DNA of 64,000 bases from DASYLJ01 sp964404165 (GTDB taxonomy: Bacteria; Desulfobacterota; Binatia; DP-6): assembly GCA_964404165.1 (NCBI GenBank), contig CAYOIZ010000016.1, positions 1 to 64,000 of the forward strand, read 5' to 3'. Shown here piece by piece: positions 8,144-17,576 of the stretch. The position numbers and the translations under genes were made by a program. The notes below the pieces were generated by a model. It did not search any database, was not told the origin of the DNA, and saw nothing but the letters and a program-made list of their open reading frames with translations. The stretch's first letter is position 1; the number at the start of each line of letters is the position of its first letter.

Positions 8144-8254
8144 CCGCCGCGCGCCCGCAGGCAGTGTCGCGTCGGCGTGCATTCCGAGTACGTCGAACTC
8201 AGTGAACCCCGGGGGCCCGCGAACAGGTCAGCCCGGGAAGGGAGGGTCTGTTCC

Positions 8255-8554
8255 ATGGCAATCCGGATTCGGCCGTTGGCCGATCGGCTCATCGTGAAGC
8301 GTATCGAGACGTCCGAGCAGAAGAGCGCTGGCGGCATCATCATCCCCGACACCGCCAAGGAGAAGCCCCAGGAGGGCAAGGTCGTCGCGGTCGGCAAGGG
8401 CAAGATCAACGACGACGGCAAGGTCACCCCCCTCGACATCAAGGCGGGCGATCGCATCCTGTTCGGCAAGTACTCGGGCAGCGAAATCAAGATCGACGGC
8501 GAAGAGCACCTCATCATGCGTGAGGATGACGTGCTCGGCGTGGTCGAGGCGTAA
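8255..8554 (+). CDS. groES: Co-chaperonin GroES
   Basis: 99 residues, the normal length. IRPLADRLIVKR at the start, the mobile loop with KSAGGIIIPDTAKEKP, GDRILFGKYSGSEIKIDGEE and the IMREDDVLGV end are all canonical. It caps the GroEL ring during ATP-driven folding in the cytoplasm. ATG 8255 follows a G-rich ribosome site (GGGAAGGGAGGG, 8235-8246). groEL starts 12 bases downstream. Confidence 0.98.
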   Translation: MAIRIRPLADRLIVKRIETSEQKSAGGIIIPDTAKEKPQEGKVVAVGKGKINDDGKVTPLDIKAGDRILFGKYSGSEIKIDGEEHLIMREDDVLGVVEA

Positions 8555-8566
8555 GGAGTAAGGGAC

Positions 8567-10195
<1,629 letters not shown>

Positions 10196-10218
10196 GCCGT
10201 CCCGGATGCACGCACGAC

Positions 10219-10253
10219 GGGGCGCCCTCCGCGAGGAGGGCGCCCCGTTTGCG
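10219..10253 (+). terminator. Intrinsic terminator of groESL, possibly bidirectional
   Basis: A perfect 12-bp stem (10219-10230 with 10235-10246), GCGA loop, then GTTTGCGTTT. It lies between the convergent groEL and TerB-like genes and can serve both strands. Confidence 0.85.
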
Positions 10254-10255
10254 TT

Positions 10256-10822
10256 TCAGTCGGCGCAGAACGCCGTCGACAGCTGCTCGATGACGGCCTT
10301 CTCGGCCGCCGAGACGCTCGCGATGCCGAGGAATCCCCCGGCGGCCCGGGCGATCTCCTGGGTGCGGCTCAGGAGCTCGTCGCGGAAGCGGCGCTTGTCC
10401 TCGGGGGGCATCGTGGCGCACAGCTCGCGCACGTAGGCGCTCCACGTGTCGACCAGCGACGCGGGCGGCCTGGCGGCGAGCCAGCTCTTCAGGAGCGCTT
10501 CGCCGGGACCGCCGTCGCGAACACCGGCCTCGCGGGCCCCACGGAGCAGCGCCTCGCGTTCCTTGTCGTCGAGGGTTCCGTCGGCCCAGGCCACGGCGAT
10601 CACGGGGATCAGCCCGAGGGCGACCACCTCCTCGGCTCCCACGCCCAGGTCGATCAGTTGGTCGGCCAGCGCCTCGTCGGTGATGCCGGCGATCCGCAGA
10701 CCGTCCTTGCGTTGGGCGCGATCCTGCCGCTGTCGCAGCGCTTCGCGCTGCCGTTCGTTCTCCTTGCGGAAGAACTCTTCTTCGAGGGACTTGCGTCGGT
10801 CTTCGAGGATCTTGCTCTCCAT
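10256..10822 (-). CDS. TerB-like domain protein
   Basis: 188 residues. The first 45 are highly charged and probably a coiled coil (KSLEEEFFRKENERQ, REALRQRQDRAQRK). Residues ~50-110 resemble the TerB/tellurite-resistance helical fold, with a WADGTLDDKEREALL motif typical of that superfamily. No signal peptide or membrane segment. ATG 10822 was chosen because the frame upstream runs antisense to the P450 gene. It is divergent from that gene and convergent with groEL. Biochemical role unknown; TerB-like domains often bind metal and sit in stress systems. Confidence 0.7.
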   Translation of the reverse strand: MESKILEDRRKSLEEEFFRKENERQREALRQRQDRAQRKDGLRIAGITDEALADQLIDLGVGAEEVVALGLIPVIAVAWADGTLDDKEREALLRGAREAGVRDGGPGEALLKSWLAARPPASLVDTWSAYVRELCATMPPEDKRRFRDELLSRTQEIARAAGGFLGIASVSAAEKAVIEQLSTAFCAD

Positions 10823-10868
10823 GGGCACTCGTATGCCATGCGGGCCGCGAGGCCTCCAACCCCCGTCC

Positions 10869-10898
10869 TTGACAGACAAACGCTTGTTTGGGTAGCGA
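10869..10898 (+). promoter_or_regulatory. P450 promoter with embedded TetR-type palindrome
   Basis: A consensus TTGACA (10869-10874) is followed 18 bases later by TAGCGA (10893-10898). The spacer holds the palindrome CAAAC-GCTT-GTTTG (10877-10890). An inverted repeat placed between -35 and -10 is the usual position for a TetR-family operator. No TetR gene is present in this window. Confidence 0.5.
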
Positions 10899-10906
10899 AG
10901 GGGACG

Positions 10907-12133
10907 ATGGCCGACGCCCCGACGCTGCCCTTCGGGGCCGACCTCTCGAATCAGGACACGTTCGTCGCCGGGGTGCCGCACGACACGCTCCGCCGTCTCC
11001 GCGACGAGGCGCCCTGCTACTGGCACCCCGACATCGCCGGGGGCGGCTTCTGGGTGGTCACGCGCCACGCCGACGTCTGGAAGCTGTCGCTCGATCCGAA
11101 GACGTTCTCGTCGGAGCGCGGCACGGCGTTGCTGCCGGAGTTCCCCGAGGAGCAGCTCATCGCGCAGCGGGCCATCATGCTCAACATGGATCCGCCGCGG
11201 CACACCAAGTACCGGCGGCTCGTGAACATGGGCTTCTCGCCGAAGATGCTGAACCGCACCGAGATGCAGGTGCGTCAGCTCGCGCGCACCATCGTCGACC
11301 ACGTCGCCCAGCGCGGCGAGTGCGACTTCGTCACCGACGTCGCGGCCGAGCTGCCGCTGCAGGTCATCGTGCAGATGCTCGGCGTGCCGCACGAGGATCG
11401 CCACAAGTTCTTCGAGTGGAGCAACTCGATGGTCGGCGCCGAGGACCCCGAGTACGGCACCGATCCCATGGTGGGACAGATCGCCATGATGCAGCTCTTC
11501 GGCTACGCCAACGAGCTGGCCGAGGAGCGCAAGCGCTGCCCGCGCGAGGATCTCACCAGCCTGCTGCTGCAGGCCGAGGTCGACGGCGAGCGCCTCACCG
11601 AGCACGAGTACGACAGCTTCGTCATGCTGCTGTCGGTGGCCGGCAACGAGACCACGCGCAATCTCATCTCCGGCGGCATGCAGGCGCTGATGGAGCATCC
11701 CGAGCAGCGCGAGCGCCTCCTGGCCGATCCGTCGCTCATCCCGACCGCGGTCGAGGAGATGCTGCGCTGGGTGACGCCGGTCATGATGTTCCGTCGCACC
11801 GCCCAGCGCGACGTCGAGCTGCACGGCCAGCAGATCCGCGAGGGCGACCGCGTCACGCTGTGGTACACGTCGGCGAACCGCGACGAGTCGGTCTTCCCCG
11901 ACGCGCACGTGTTCGACGTCGGCCGCACGCCGAACGAGCACTTGGGCTTCGGCATCGGCCCGCACTTCTGCCTGGGGTCGCACCTGGCTCGCCTCGAGAT
12001 CCGCATCATGTTCGAGGAGCTCCTGCGCCGCCTGCCCGACATGCAGCTCGCGGGCAACGTCGACCGCCTGCGCTCGGGGTTCATCTCCGGCATCAAGCAC
12101 ATGCCGGTGACGTTCACGCCCGAGCGCGCCTGA
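10907..12133 (+). CDS. Cytochrome P450 monooxygenase
   Basis: 408 residues, a typical soluble bacterial P450. Seen in order: the HTKYRRLV region of helix C, the I-helix oxygen-binding motif AGNETTRN, ExxR as EMLR in VEEMLRWVTP, and the heme loop FGIGPHFCLGSHLAR with the thiolate Cys. The heme loop and NEHLGFG resemble the CYP125/CYP142/CYP124 steroid and fatty-acid group, so a lipid or sterol substrate is a reasonable inference. ATG 10907 lies 8 bases after AAGGGG and matches the expected N-terminus. No ferredoxin or reductase is encoded nearby. Confidence 0.93.
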   Translation: MADAPTLPFGADLSNQDTFVAGVPHDTLRRLRDEAPCYWHPDIAGGGFWVVTRHADVWKLSLDPKTFSSERGTALLPEFPEEQLIAQRAIMLNMDPPRHTKYRRLVNMGFSPKMLNRTEMQVRQLARTIVDHVAQRGECDFVTDVAAELPLQVIVQMLGVPHEDRHKFFEWSNSMVGAEDPEYGTDPMVGQIAMMQLFGYANELAEERKRCPREDLTSLLLQAEVDGERLTEHEYDSFVMLLSVAGNETTRNLISGGMQALMEHPEQRERLLADPSLIPTAVEEMLRWVTPVMMFRRTAQRDVELHGQQIREGDRVTLWYTSANRDESVFPDAHVFDVGRTPNEHLGFGIGPHFCLGSHLARLEIRIMFEELLRRLPDMQLAGNVDRLRSGFISGIKHMPVTFTPERA

Positions 12134-12146
12134 TCTGCACCGCGCC

Positions 12147-12225
12147 TTGACACCCCGGCGTCCCCTCGCGTAGCCGGCACTCGTCCGACAACCGGCTTCA
12201 CAGTGCCGTCTCGGCGACGAGACGG
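12147..12225 (+). promoter_or_regulatory. Lipase promoter and structured leader
   Basis: TTGACA (12147-12152) is followed 18 bases later by TAGCCG (12171-12176). Downstream, two stems share bases and exclude each other: 12175-12181 with 12202-12208, and 12206-12212 with 12219-12225 (7 bp each). The second ends directly before the ribosome site GGAGGGGG. Confidence 0.35.
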
Positions 12226-12237
12226 GAGGGGGACCGC

Positions 12238-13176
12238 ATGATGCGTTCTGGGCTCCGGTTGGTCATGGGAGTCGTGCTGGCCGCGGCGCTGCTGCTGCCC
12301 GCCAGCGCGCGCGCCTGGCCATGGGACTACACCAAGACGAAGTACCCGATCGTGCTCGCGCACGGCCTCGGCGGCTTCGACGAGCTCTTCGGCGTCTACG
12401 ACTACTGGTACGGCATCCCGTTCGCGCTCACGGCGGGGGGCGCGCGGGTGTTCGTCACCGAGGTGAGCCAGCTCAACTCCACCGAGGCGCGCGGCGAGCA
12501 GCTGCTCGCCCAGGTGCAGCAGATCATCGCCATCACCGGCAAGCCGAAGGTGAACCTCATCGGCCACAGCCACGGCGGGCTCGACGTGCGCTACGTGGCG
12601 GCGGTGCGGCCCGACCTGGTGGCGTCGGTGACGTCGGTGGGCAGCCCGCACAAGGGCGCCGACCTGGCCACCTTCCTGCGCGCCAACGTGCAGGGCGGAT
12701 CGTTCACCGAGGCGGTGCTGGCGCGGTTCGCGGGCTCGCTCGGCACCATCCTGGGCCTGCTCTCCGGCTCGTCGAATCCGCAGGACGCCATCGCGGCACT
12801 CGACTCGCTCACGGCGTCGGGCCTGGCCACCTTCAACGCCAGCTATCCGCGTGGTGTGCCGACGACGGCGTGCGGTGAGGGTGCGGCGTCGGTGGGCGGC
12901 GTGCGCTACTACTCGTGGTCGGGCACCGGCGTGCTCACCAACGCGCTCGACGTCTCGGACGTGGCGCTCGGGCTGACGTCGCTCGTCTACTCGGAGTCGA
13001 ACGACGGACTCGTCGGGCGCTGCAGCTCGCACCTCGGCGACGTGATCCGCGACAACTACTTCCACAACCACCTCGACGAGGTGAACCAGATCCTCGGCCT
13101 CGTCTCGATCTTCGAGGCGAACCCGACGGAAGTGTTCCGGGCGCACGCCAACCGGCTCAAGAACGCGGGGCTGTGA
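12238..13176 (+). CDS. lip: Secreted triacylglycerol lipase, foldase-dependent family I
   Basis: 312 residues: signal peptide (residues 1-26, ending SARA), then the mature start WPWDYTKTKYPIVLAHGL, where AHGL forms the oxyanion-hole region. The nucleophile elbow is GHSHGG (Ser111). Asp256 (SNDGLV) and His278 (NHLDEVNQ) complete the triad, and Cys212/Cys262 probably form the family's disulfide. This is the Pseudomonas/Burkholderia subfamily I.1/I.2 type that needs a Lif chaperone, whose gene follows with a 4-bp overlap. Substrate is extracellular triglyceride; export is expected through the periplasm and type II secretion (family knowledge). Confidence 0.95.
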   Translation: MMRSGLRLVMGVVLAAALLLPASARAWPWDYTKTKYPIVLAHGLGGFDELFGVYDYWYGIPFALTAGGARVFVTEVSQLNSTEARGEQLLAQVQQIIAITGKPKVNLIGHSHGGLDVRYVAAVRPDLVASVTSVGSPHKGADLATFLRANVQGGSFTEAVLARFAGSLGTILGLLSGSSNPQDAIAALDSLTASGLATFNASYPRGVPTTACGEGAASVGGVRYYSWSGTGVLTNALDVSDVALGLTSLVYSESNDGLVGRCSSHLGDVIRDNYFHNHLDEVNQILGLVSIFEANPTEVFRAHANRLKNAGL

Positions 13177-14168
13177 GGCGCGCGGTCACGATCGGACTGC
13201 TGCTCCTCGCGGCCGGTGGCGTGGCGCTGCACTGGCGCCCGCCACCGGCCGTCGAGGCCCCGGCGGTCGACGTCGCGGTGGGGCCCGTCGTGGCGGCGAC
13301 GTCCGATCCGTCGTCGCCGGTCGTTCCATCCCAGGCGGGGTCCGCGACACCGCCACGGCCGCGGTCGCTCCGCGGGACACGCATCGACGGCGATCTCGAG
13401 CTCGATCCGCTCGGCCACTTCCGTCCGTCGGTGAATGCGCGTCGTCTCTTCGACTACCATCTCACGGCCACCGGCGAAGCGTCGCTCGACGACATCCGTG
13501 CCCGCATCGTCGCCGTCGTCGAGCGTCGTCTACCGGTGGACGCGGCGCGCGAGGCCATCGACCTGCTCGATCGCTACCTGCTGTATCGCGAGCGCGCCCG
13601 CCAGCTCGCCGACGCCGGCCTCGGCGACGACGACTACCACGCGCGCTTCGCGGCCATCTGGGCGCTGCGACGCGAGGTGCTCGGCACCGCCGACGCCGAG
13701 GCGCTGTTCGGCGAGGAGGAGGCGTACGATCGCCTCGCCCTCGAGCGGGCGCGCATCATGTCGAACCCGTTCCTCTCCGACGAGGACCGTGCGGCGCAGC
13801 TCCCGGCCGTCGACGCGGCGATGCCGGAGCCCATGCGGGAGGCGCGCGAGGCGGCCACCGTCCCGATGCGCCTCGACGCCGCCGAGCAGACCCTGCGCGA
13901 CGCCGGGGGAAGCGCTGCCGACGTCGAGGCGCTGCGCACGGAGGTCGTCGGTGCCGAGGCCGCACGGCGTCTCGCCGCCCTCGACGCCGAACGCGCAGCC
14001 TGGCAGGCGCGCGTCGACGAGTTCCGCGCCGCCCGCGCGGCGATCGAGGACGACGCGTCTCGATCGTCCGAGGATCGCGCGCGCGCCGTCGAGACCCTGC
14101 TCGCCGAGCGGTTCACGCCGCCCGAACGAGTGCGCATCGACGCCCTCGACCGGCTCGCAACGCCCTGA
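13173..14168 (+). CDS. lifO: Lipase chaperone (steric foldase, Lif)
   Basis: 331 residues starting at a GTG that overlaps the lipase stop (GTGA). It has an N-terminal membrane anchor (residues 5-19), a Pro/Ala-rich linker to ~62, then the folding domain with SLRGTRIDGDLELD and the diagnostic RRLFDYHLTATGE (residues 90-102, matching the RxxFDY foldase motif). The remainder is mostly long Ala/Arg/Glu-rich helices, as in the extended lipase-embracing arm. It folds Lip in the periplasm. Order and overlap with lip are as in Pseudomonas. The C-terminal helical arm is diverged. Confidence 0.92.
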   Translation: MRRAVTIGLLLLAAGGVALHWRPPPAVEAPAVDVAVGPVVAATSDPSSPVVPSQAGSATPPRPRSLRGTRIDGDLELDPLGHFRPSVNARRLFDYHLTATGEASLDDIRARIVAVVERRLPVDAAREAIDLLDRYLLYRERARQLADAGLGDDDYHARFAAIWALRREVLGTADAEALFGEEEAYDRLALERARIMSNPFLSDEDRAAQLPAVDAAMPEPMREAREAATVPMRLDAAEQTLRDAGGSAADVEALRTEVVGAEAARRLAALDAERAAWQARVDEFRAARAAIEDDASRSSEDRARAVETLLAERFTPPERVRIDALDRLATP

Positions 14169-14170
14169 CG

Positions 14171-14206
14171 GTGTAAGCGCTGCGCCGCGGCGTGTAAGCG
14201 CTACAC
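14171..14206 (+). promoter_or_regulatory. Direct-repeat / palindromic operator before the PfpI-like gene
   Basis: GTGTAAGCGCT occurs at 14171-14181 and again at 14192-14202, 21 bp (two helical turns) apart. The second copy extends into the palindrome GTGTAAGCGCTACAC (14192-14206). It lies between the lifO stop and the next start (14276), a layout expected for a cooperative dimeric repressor site. Confidence 0.5.
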
Positions 14207-14275
14207 CCGTGATGCGGGCGTAGCGCCGCGGGGCAACGAACCCGTGTGGGCACGGGCGTTGCTGTCGGAAGAGCC

Positions 14276-14785
14276 ATGGCACGCATTGCGATTCCGCTGG
14301 CGAACGACTTCGAGGATTCCGAGTATGCGATACCCTACGGCCGCCTGCGCGAGGCCGGGCACGACGTGACGGTCGTCGGGCACGAGAAGGGTGACGTGGT
14401 GGAGGGCAAGCGCGGTGAGGCGACGGTTCCGGTGGACGCCGGCGCGGCGGGCCTCGACCCGAAGACATTCGACCTCCTGCTGATCCCCGGCGGCTGGTCG
14501 CCCGATCACCTCCGCACCGACCGGGACATGATGACCTTCGTGCGGGGCTTCACGGCGACGGGCCGCCCTGTGGCGGCCGTCTGCCACGGGCCGCAGCTCC
14601 TGATCGAGGCCGACGCCGTGCGCGGACACACGCTCACGTCGGCGCCGTCGGTGCGGCGCGATCTCGAGAACGCAGGAGCGAACTGGGTGGATCGGGAAGT
14701 GGTCGAGGACGGCAACCTGATCACGTCACGCAAGCCCGCCGACCTCGAAGCCTTCTCCGACGCCGTCCTGCGCGCGCTGCGCTGA
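14276..14785 (+). CDS. PfpI / DJ-1 family protein (YajL/YhbO-like)
   Basis: 169 residues. The class-I glutamine-amidotransferase-like fold is indicated by the acidic DFEDSEY motif (Glu13/Glu16), LLLIPGGWSPDHLR and the nucleophile elbow AAVCHGPQLL (Cys103-His104). Members act as deglycases, glyoxalases or chaperones against reactive carbonyls; the exact activity cannot be read from sequence. The ribosome site GGAAGAG precedes ATG 14276. The next gene starts 8 bases downstream, so the two are co-transcribed. Confidence 0.9.
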   Translation: MARIAIPLANDFEDSEYAIPYGRLREAGHDVTVVGHEKGDVVEGKRGEATVPVDAGAAGLDPKTFDLLLIPGGWSPDHLRTDRDMMTFVRGFTATGRPVAAVCHGPQLLIEADAVRGHTLTSAPSVRRDLENAGANWVDREVVEDGNLITSRKPADLEAFSDAVLRALR

Positions 14786-14793
14786 GCGATCGC

Positions 14794-15387
14794 ATGGCCG
14801 CGATCGTCATTCCCGCGGGCGAGGTGTCGCTCCGCGGCGACCTCAACGTGCCCCCGGGCGCCACCGGCATCGTCGTCATCGCGGACGACGGACGGCGTGA
14901 CGTCCAGCACTCGCCGCACCGCCGGCTCGCGCGGCAACTCCGGGCGATGGGCTTTGCGACCCTCCTGCTCGACCTGTCCGTCGCTGGGCTCGGCGACGTG
15001 CCGCACATGGCGGAATGCCTCCGTCTGGTGACGGAATGGCTCGCCCGTGGCCCCGAGTCGTGGCAGCTGCGACCGGGCTATCTGGGCACGAGTCGCGCCG
15101 CCGGTGCGGCACTGGTCGCTGCGGCGGCCCTGGGTGGGCGCGTCGGGGCGGTGGTCTCCCGGGATGGACGAGCCGACCTCGCGGGTGCCGCCCTGCAACG
15201 GGTAGCGGCGCCCACGCTGCTCCTCGTCGACGAGGAGGACGACGACGCGATGGAGCTCAACCGGGAGGTCTTCGACGGGCTGCGGTGTGACCGGCACCTG
15301 CAGGCGACCCGGGGCGACGACGGGGCGGGTGCCTCGGAGGAGACCTCGCGGCTCGTCACCGACTGGTTCCGCCGCTACCTGTGCTGA
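14794..15387 (+). CDS. Dienelactone-hydrolase-like protein with degenerate catalytic residues
   Basis: 197 residues with the alpha/beta-hydrolase pattern of small DLH-like proteins that often sit with phosphoribosyltransferases: GIVVIADDGRRD, a YLGTSRAAGAAL nucleophile region, VVSRDGRADLA and PTLLLVDEEDDD before ELNREVFD. The Ser is in GTSRA rather than GxSxG. The C-terminal segment before EETSRLVTDWF, where relatives carry the catalytic His (usually followed by LFEEPG), reads RGDDGAGAS with no His. It may be inactive or have a changed function. Co-transcribed with the PfpI-like gene. Confidence 0.75.
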   Translation: MAAIVIPAGEVSLRGDLNVPPGATGIVVIADDGRRDVQHSPHRRLARQLRAMGFATLLLDLSVAGLGDVPHMAECLRLVTEWLARGPESWQLRPGYLGTSRAAGAALVAAAALGGRVGAVVSRDGRADLAGAALQRVAAPTLLLVDEEDDDAMELNREVFDGLRCDRHLQATRGDDGAGASEETSRLVTDWFRRYLC

Positions 15388-15429
15388 GCCCTTTTCAGCG
15401 GGGCACGGCCCGCGCTATGGAAACGCCCC

Positions 15430-16944
15430 ATGACGACCACAGCGCAGCCCCTCGGCGACGCCTCTCCGGCCCGCAAATATCAGCTCTTCATCAACGGCAA
15501 GTTCGTCGACGCCAAGTCGGGTAAGACGTTCGAGACCATCTACCCGCACGACCGTTCCGTGCAGGCGGTGGTGGCCGAAGGCGACAAGGCCGACATCGAC
15601 GCCGCCGTCACCGCCGCCCGGACCGCGTTCGACGAGGGCTGGGGCTCGGCGCTCCCGCAGGAGCGCGCGCGCTACCTGCTGCGGATGGCCGACCTCATCG
15701 AGGAGCGGGCGAGCGAGATCGCCATGATCGAGTCGTTCGACGTCGGCATGCCGATGTTCCTCTCGACCGGCATGATCATGCAGGCCGCCGACGTGTTCCG
15801 GTACTGGGCCGGCTGGGCGACGAAGATCCACGGGCTCACCAGCCCGTCGATGCAGCCGGGCGAGTTCCTCGGCTACACCCAGCGCGAGCCGCTCGGCGTC
15901 GTCGGTGGCATCACGCCGTGGAACGGCCCGTTCATCATGGCGGTGTGGAAGACGGCACCGGCGTTGGCGTGCGGCAACACGGTCGTGCTGAAGCCCGCCG
16001 AGCACACGCCGATGTCGGCGATGGAGCTGGCGCGCATCGCCGCCGACGCCGGGCTGCCGTCGGGCGTGCTCAACATCGTCCCGGGCTTCGGTCCCACCGC
16101 GGGGGCTGCGCTGGCGCAGCACACCGGCGTCGAGAAGATCGCCTTCACCGGCGAGCACGTCACCGGGCGCCTCGTCGTGAACATGTCCACGACGAACCTG
16201 AAGACCGTGACGCTCGAGCTGGGCGGCAAGTCGCCGCACATCATCTTCGACGACATCGACCTCGAGACCGCGGTGTCGAACGCGATGTTCGGCCTCTACA
16301 TGAACACCGGCCAGATCTGCTCCGCGGGCACGCGGCTCATCGTGCAGGAGTCCATGTACGACAAGTTCGTCGCACGGCTCGTCGAGCGCTCGCAGCAGAT
16401 CAAGGTGGGCGATCCGATGGACTTTGCCACCCGCATGGGCCCGCTCGTCTCCGAGGAGCAGCTCAACAAGGTGAAGCGCTACGTCGAGATCGGCAAGCGC
16501 GAGGGCGCCAAGCTCGAGTGCGGCGGCGGTGCGCCTGCGGACCCCGCCCTGGCGAACGGCTTCTACCACGAGCCCACGATCTTCAGCGGCGTGAACAACC
16601 AGATGCAGATCGCCCAGGAGGAGATCTTCGGGCCGGTCGGCGTGGTGATCCCGTTCAAGGACGAGGACGACGCGGTGAAGATCGGCAACGACGTCATCTA
16701 CGGGCTCGCGGGAGGCGTACAGACCCGTGACATCAAGCGCGCGCATCGAATCGCGAAGCGGCTGCAGGCGGGCACCGTATGGATCAACACCTGGCACAAG
16801 ATCGAGCCGAACTCGCCGTTCGGCGGCTACAAGCTCTCGGGCTACGGCCGCGAGAACGGGCCGACGATGATCGAGCACCTGACGCGGCTGAAGCAGGTCT
16901 GGGTGGATCTCAACGAGTTCACGATGGATCTGTTCGGGATGTGA
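15430..16944 (+). CDS. NAD(P)-dependent aldehyde dehydrogenase
   Basis: 504 residues, the standard length. PWNGPF and KPAEHTP form the cofactor site. Glu263 (LELGGKSPH) and Cys297 (NTGQICSAGTR) are the general base and nucleophile, and the C-terminal EEIFGPV and PFGGYKLSG motifs are intact. The FTGSTxxG turn reads FTGEHVTG, with Glu in place of Ser, which may affect the phosphate contacts of the cofactor. Oxidises an unknown aldehyde in the cytosol; the nearby P450 and PfpI-like genes fit lipid or aldehyde metabolism (inference). Confidence 0.93.
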   Translation: MTTTAQPLGDASPARKYQLFINGKFVDAKSGKTFETIYPHDRSVQAVVAEGDKADIDAAVTAARTAFDEGWGSALPQERARYLLRMADLIEERASEIAMIESFDVGMPMFLSTGMIMQAADVFRYWAGWATKIHGLTSPSMQPGEFLGYTQREPLGVVGGITPWNGPFIMAVWKTAPALACGNTVVLKPAEHTPMSAMELARIAADAGLPSGVLNIVPGFGPTAGAALAQHTGVEKIAFTGEHVTGRLVVNMSTTNLKTVTLELGGKSPHIIFDDIDLETAVSNAMFGLYMNTGQICSAGTRLIVQESMYDKFVARLVERSQQIKVGDPMDFATRMGPLVSEEQLNKVKRYVEIGKREGAKLECGGGAPADPALANGFYHEPTIFSGVNNQMQIAQEEIFGPVGVVIPFKDEDDAVKIGNDVIYGLAGGVQTRDIKRAHRIAKRLQAGTVWINTWHKIEPNSPFGGYKLSGYGRENGPTMIEHLTRLKQVWVDLNEFTMDLFGM

Positions 16945-17162
16945 GTGGGGTCGGGGGTGCGGGCGGCGATGGCGCGCGGGGGACTCCCGGCTGCGCGCGG
17001 CGTTCGCACCGCACCGCTCCACCCCTTTTCCCCTCCCGGGTGCTCTCGACGCGCTCGCTCGGGAGCCCCCCGCACGTTATCGCCACCCGCACCCCCATGG
17101 GACGGGCGTTGGTACCGGACAAATCCAGCGTGACCCCGTTGCGAGTATTGGGTTGGGCTGGA

Positions 17163-17576
17163 ATGGTTCGGGGCATGACGTGGGTCGTTGGGGCGATGCT
17201 GCTGTTGAGCTTCGGGACGGCGTTGGCGCAGGGCATACGACCGCGGCCTGGGGTCGAGATGTTGGTGCCGGCGCCGGGGGCCAATCCCAACGTCAGGATC
17301 AATCCGAACCCGAACACGTATCAGGCGGCGCCGAGCTACTGCTGGCTCGACGTGCGGATGTATCAGACGCTGCGGCACGGGCCGGTCGACTATTGCCGGC
17401 AGAAGCTCAAGTACACGCCGGGGAAGCTCGAGTGCTTCCAGATCACCGACCAGGTGTGCGCCGTGCTGCTGGCCGACGGGACGTGGACCGACACGCGGAC
17501 GGTCGTCGCGCGCCAGGTGTTCGCATGTCCGCGCGGGCCGGAGCCCCCGGTCTGCCGGCGGCTGGATTTTAGCTAG
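17163..17576 (+). CDS. Small secreted Cys-containing hypothetical protein
   Basis: 137 residues (133 if ATG 17175 is used). Signal peptide with hydrophobic core VVGAMLLLSFGTALAQ, cleavage after LAQ. The mature part has a Pro/Asn-rich start, then YCWLDVRMYQ, DYCRQKLKY, ECFQITDQVCAV, FACPRG and VCRR, that is six cysteines and probably three disulfides. No known domain. It ends directly against the convergent gene (stops at 17576 and 17577) with no terminator in between. Confidence 0.65.
   Translation: MVRGMTWVVGAMLLLSFGTALAQGIRPRPGVEMLVPAPGANPNVRINPNPNTYQAAPSYCWLDVRMYQTLRHGPVDYCRQKLKYTPGKLECFQITDQVCAVLLADGTWTDTRTVVARQVFACPRGPEPPVCRRLDFS

Noticed and set aside
8144..8254. CIRCE (HrcA) operator before groES
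   Set aside because: No TTAGCACTC / GAGTGCTAA inverted repeat can be found.
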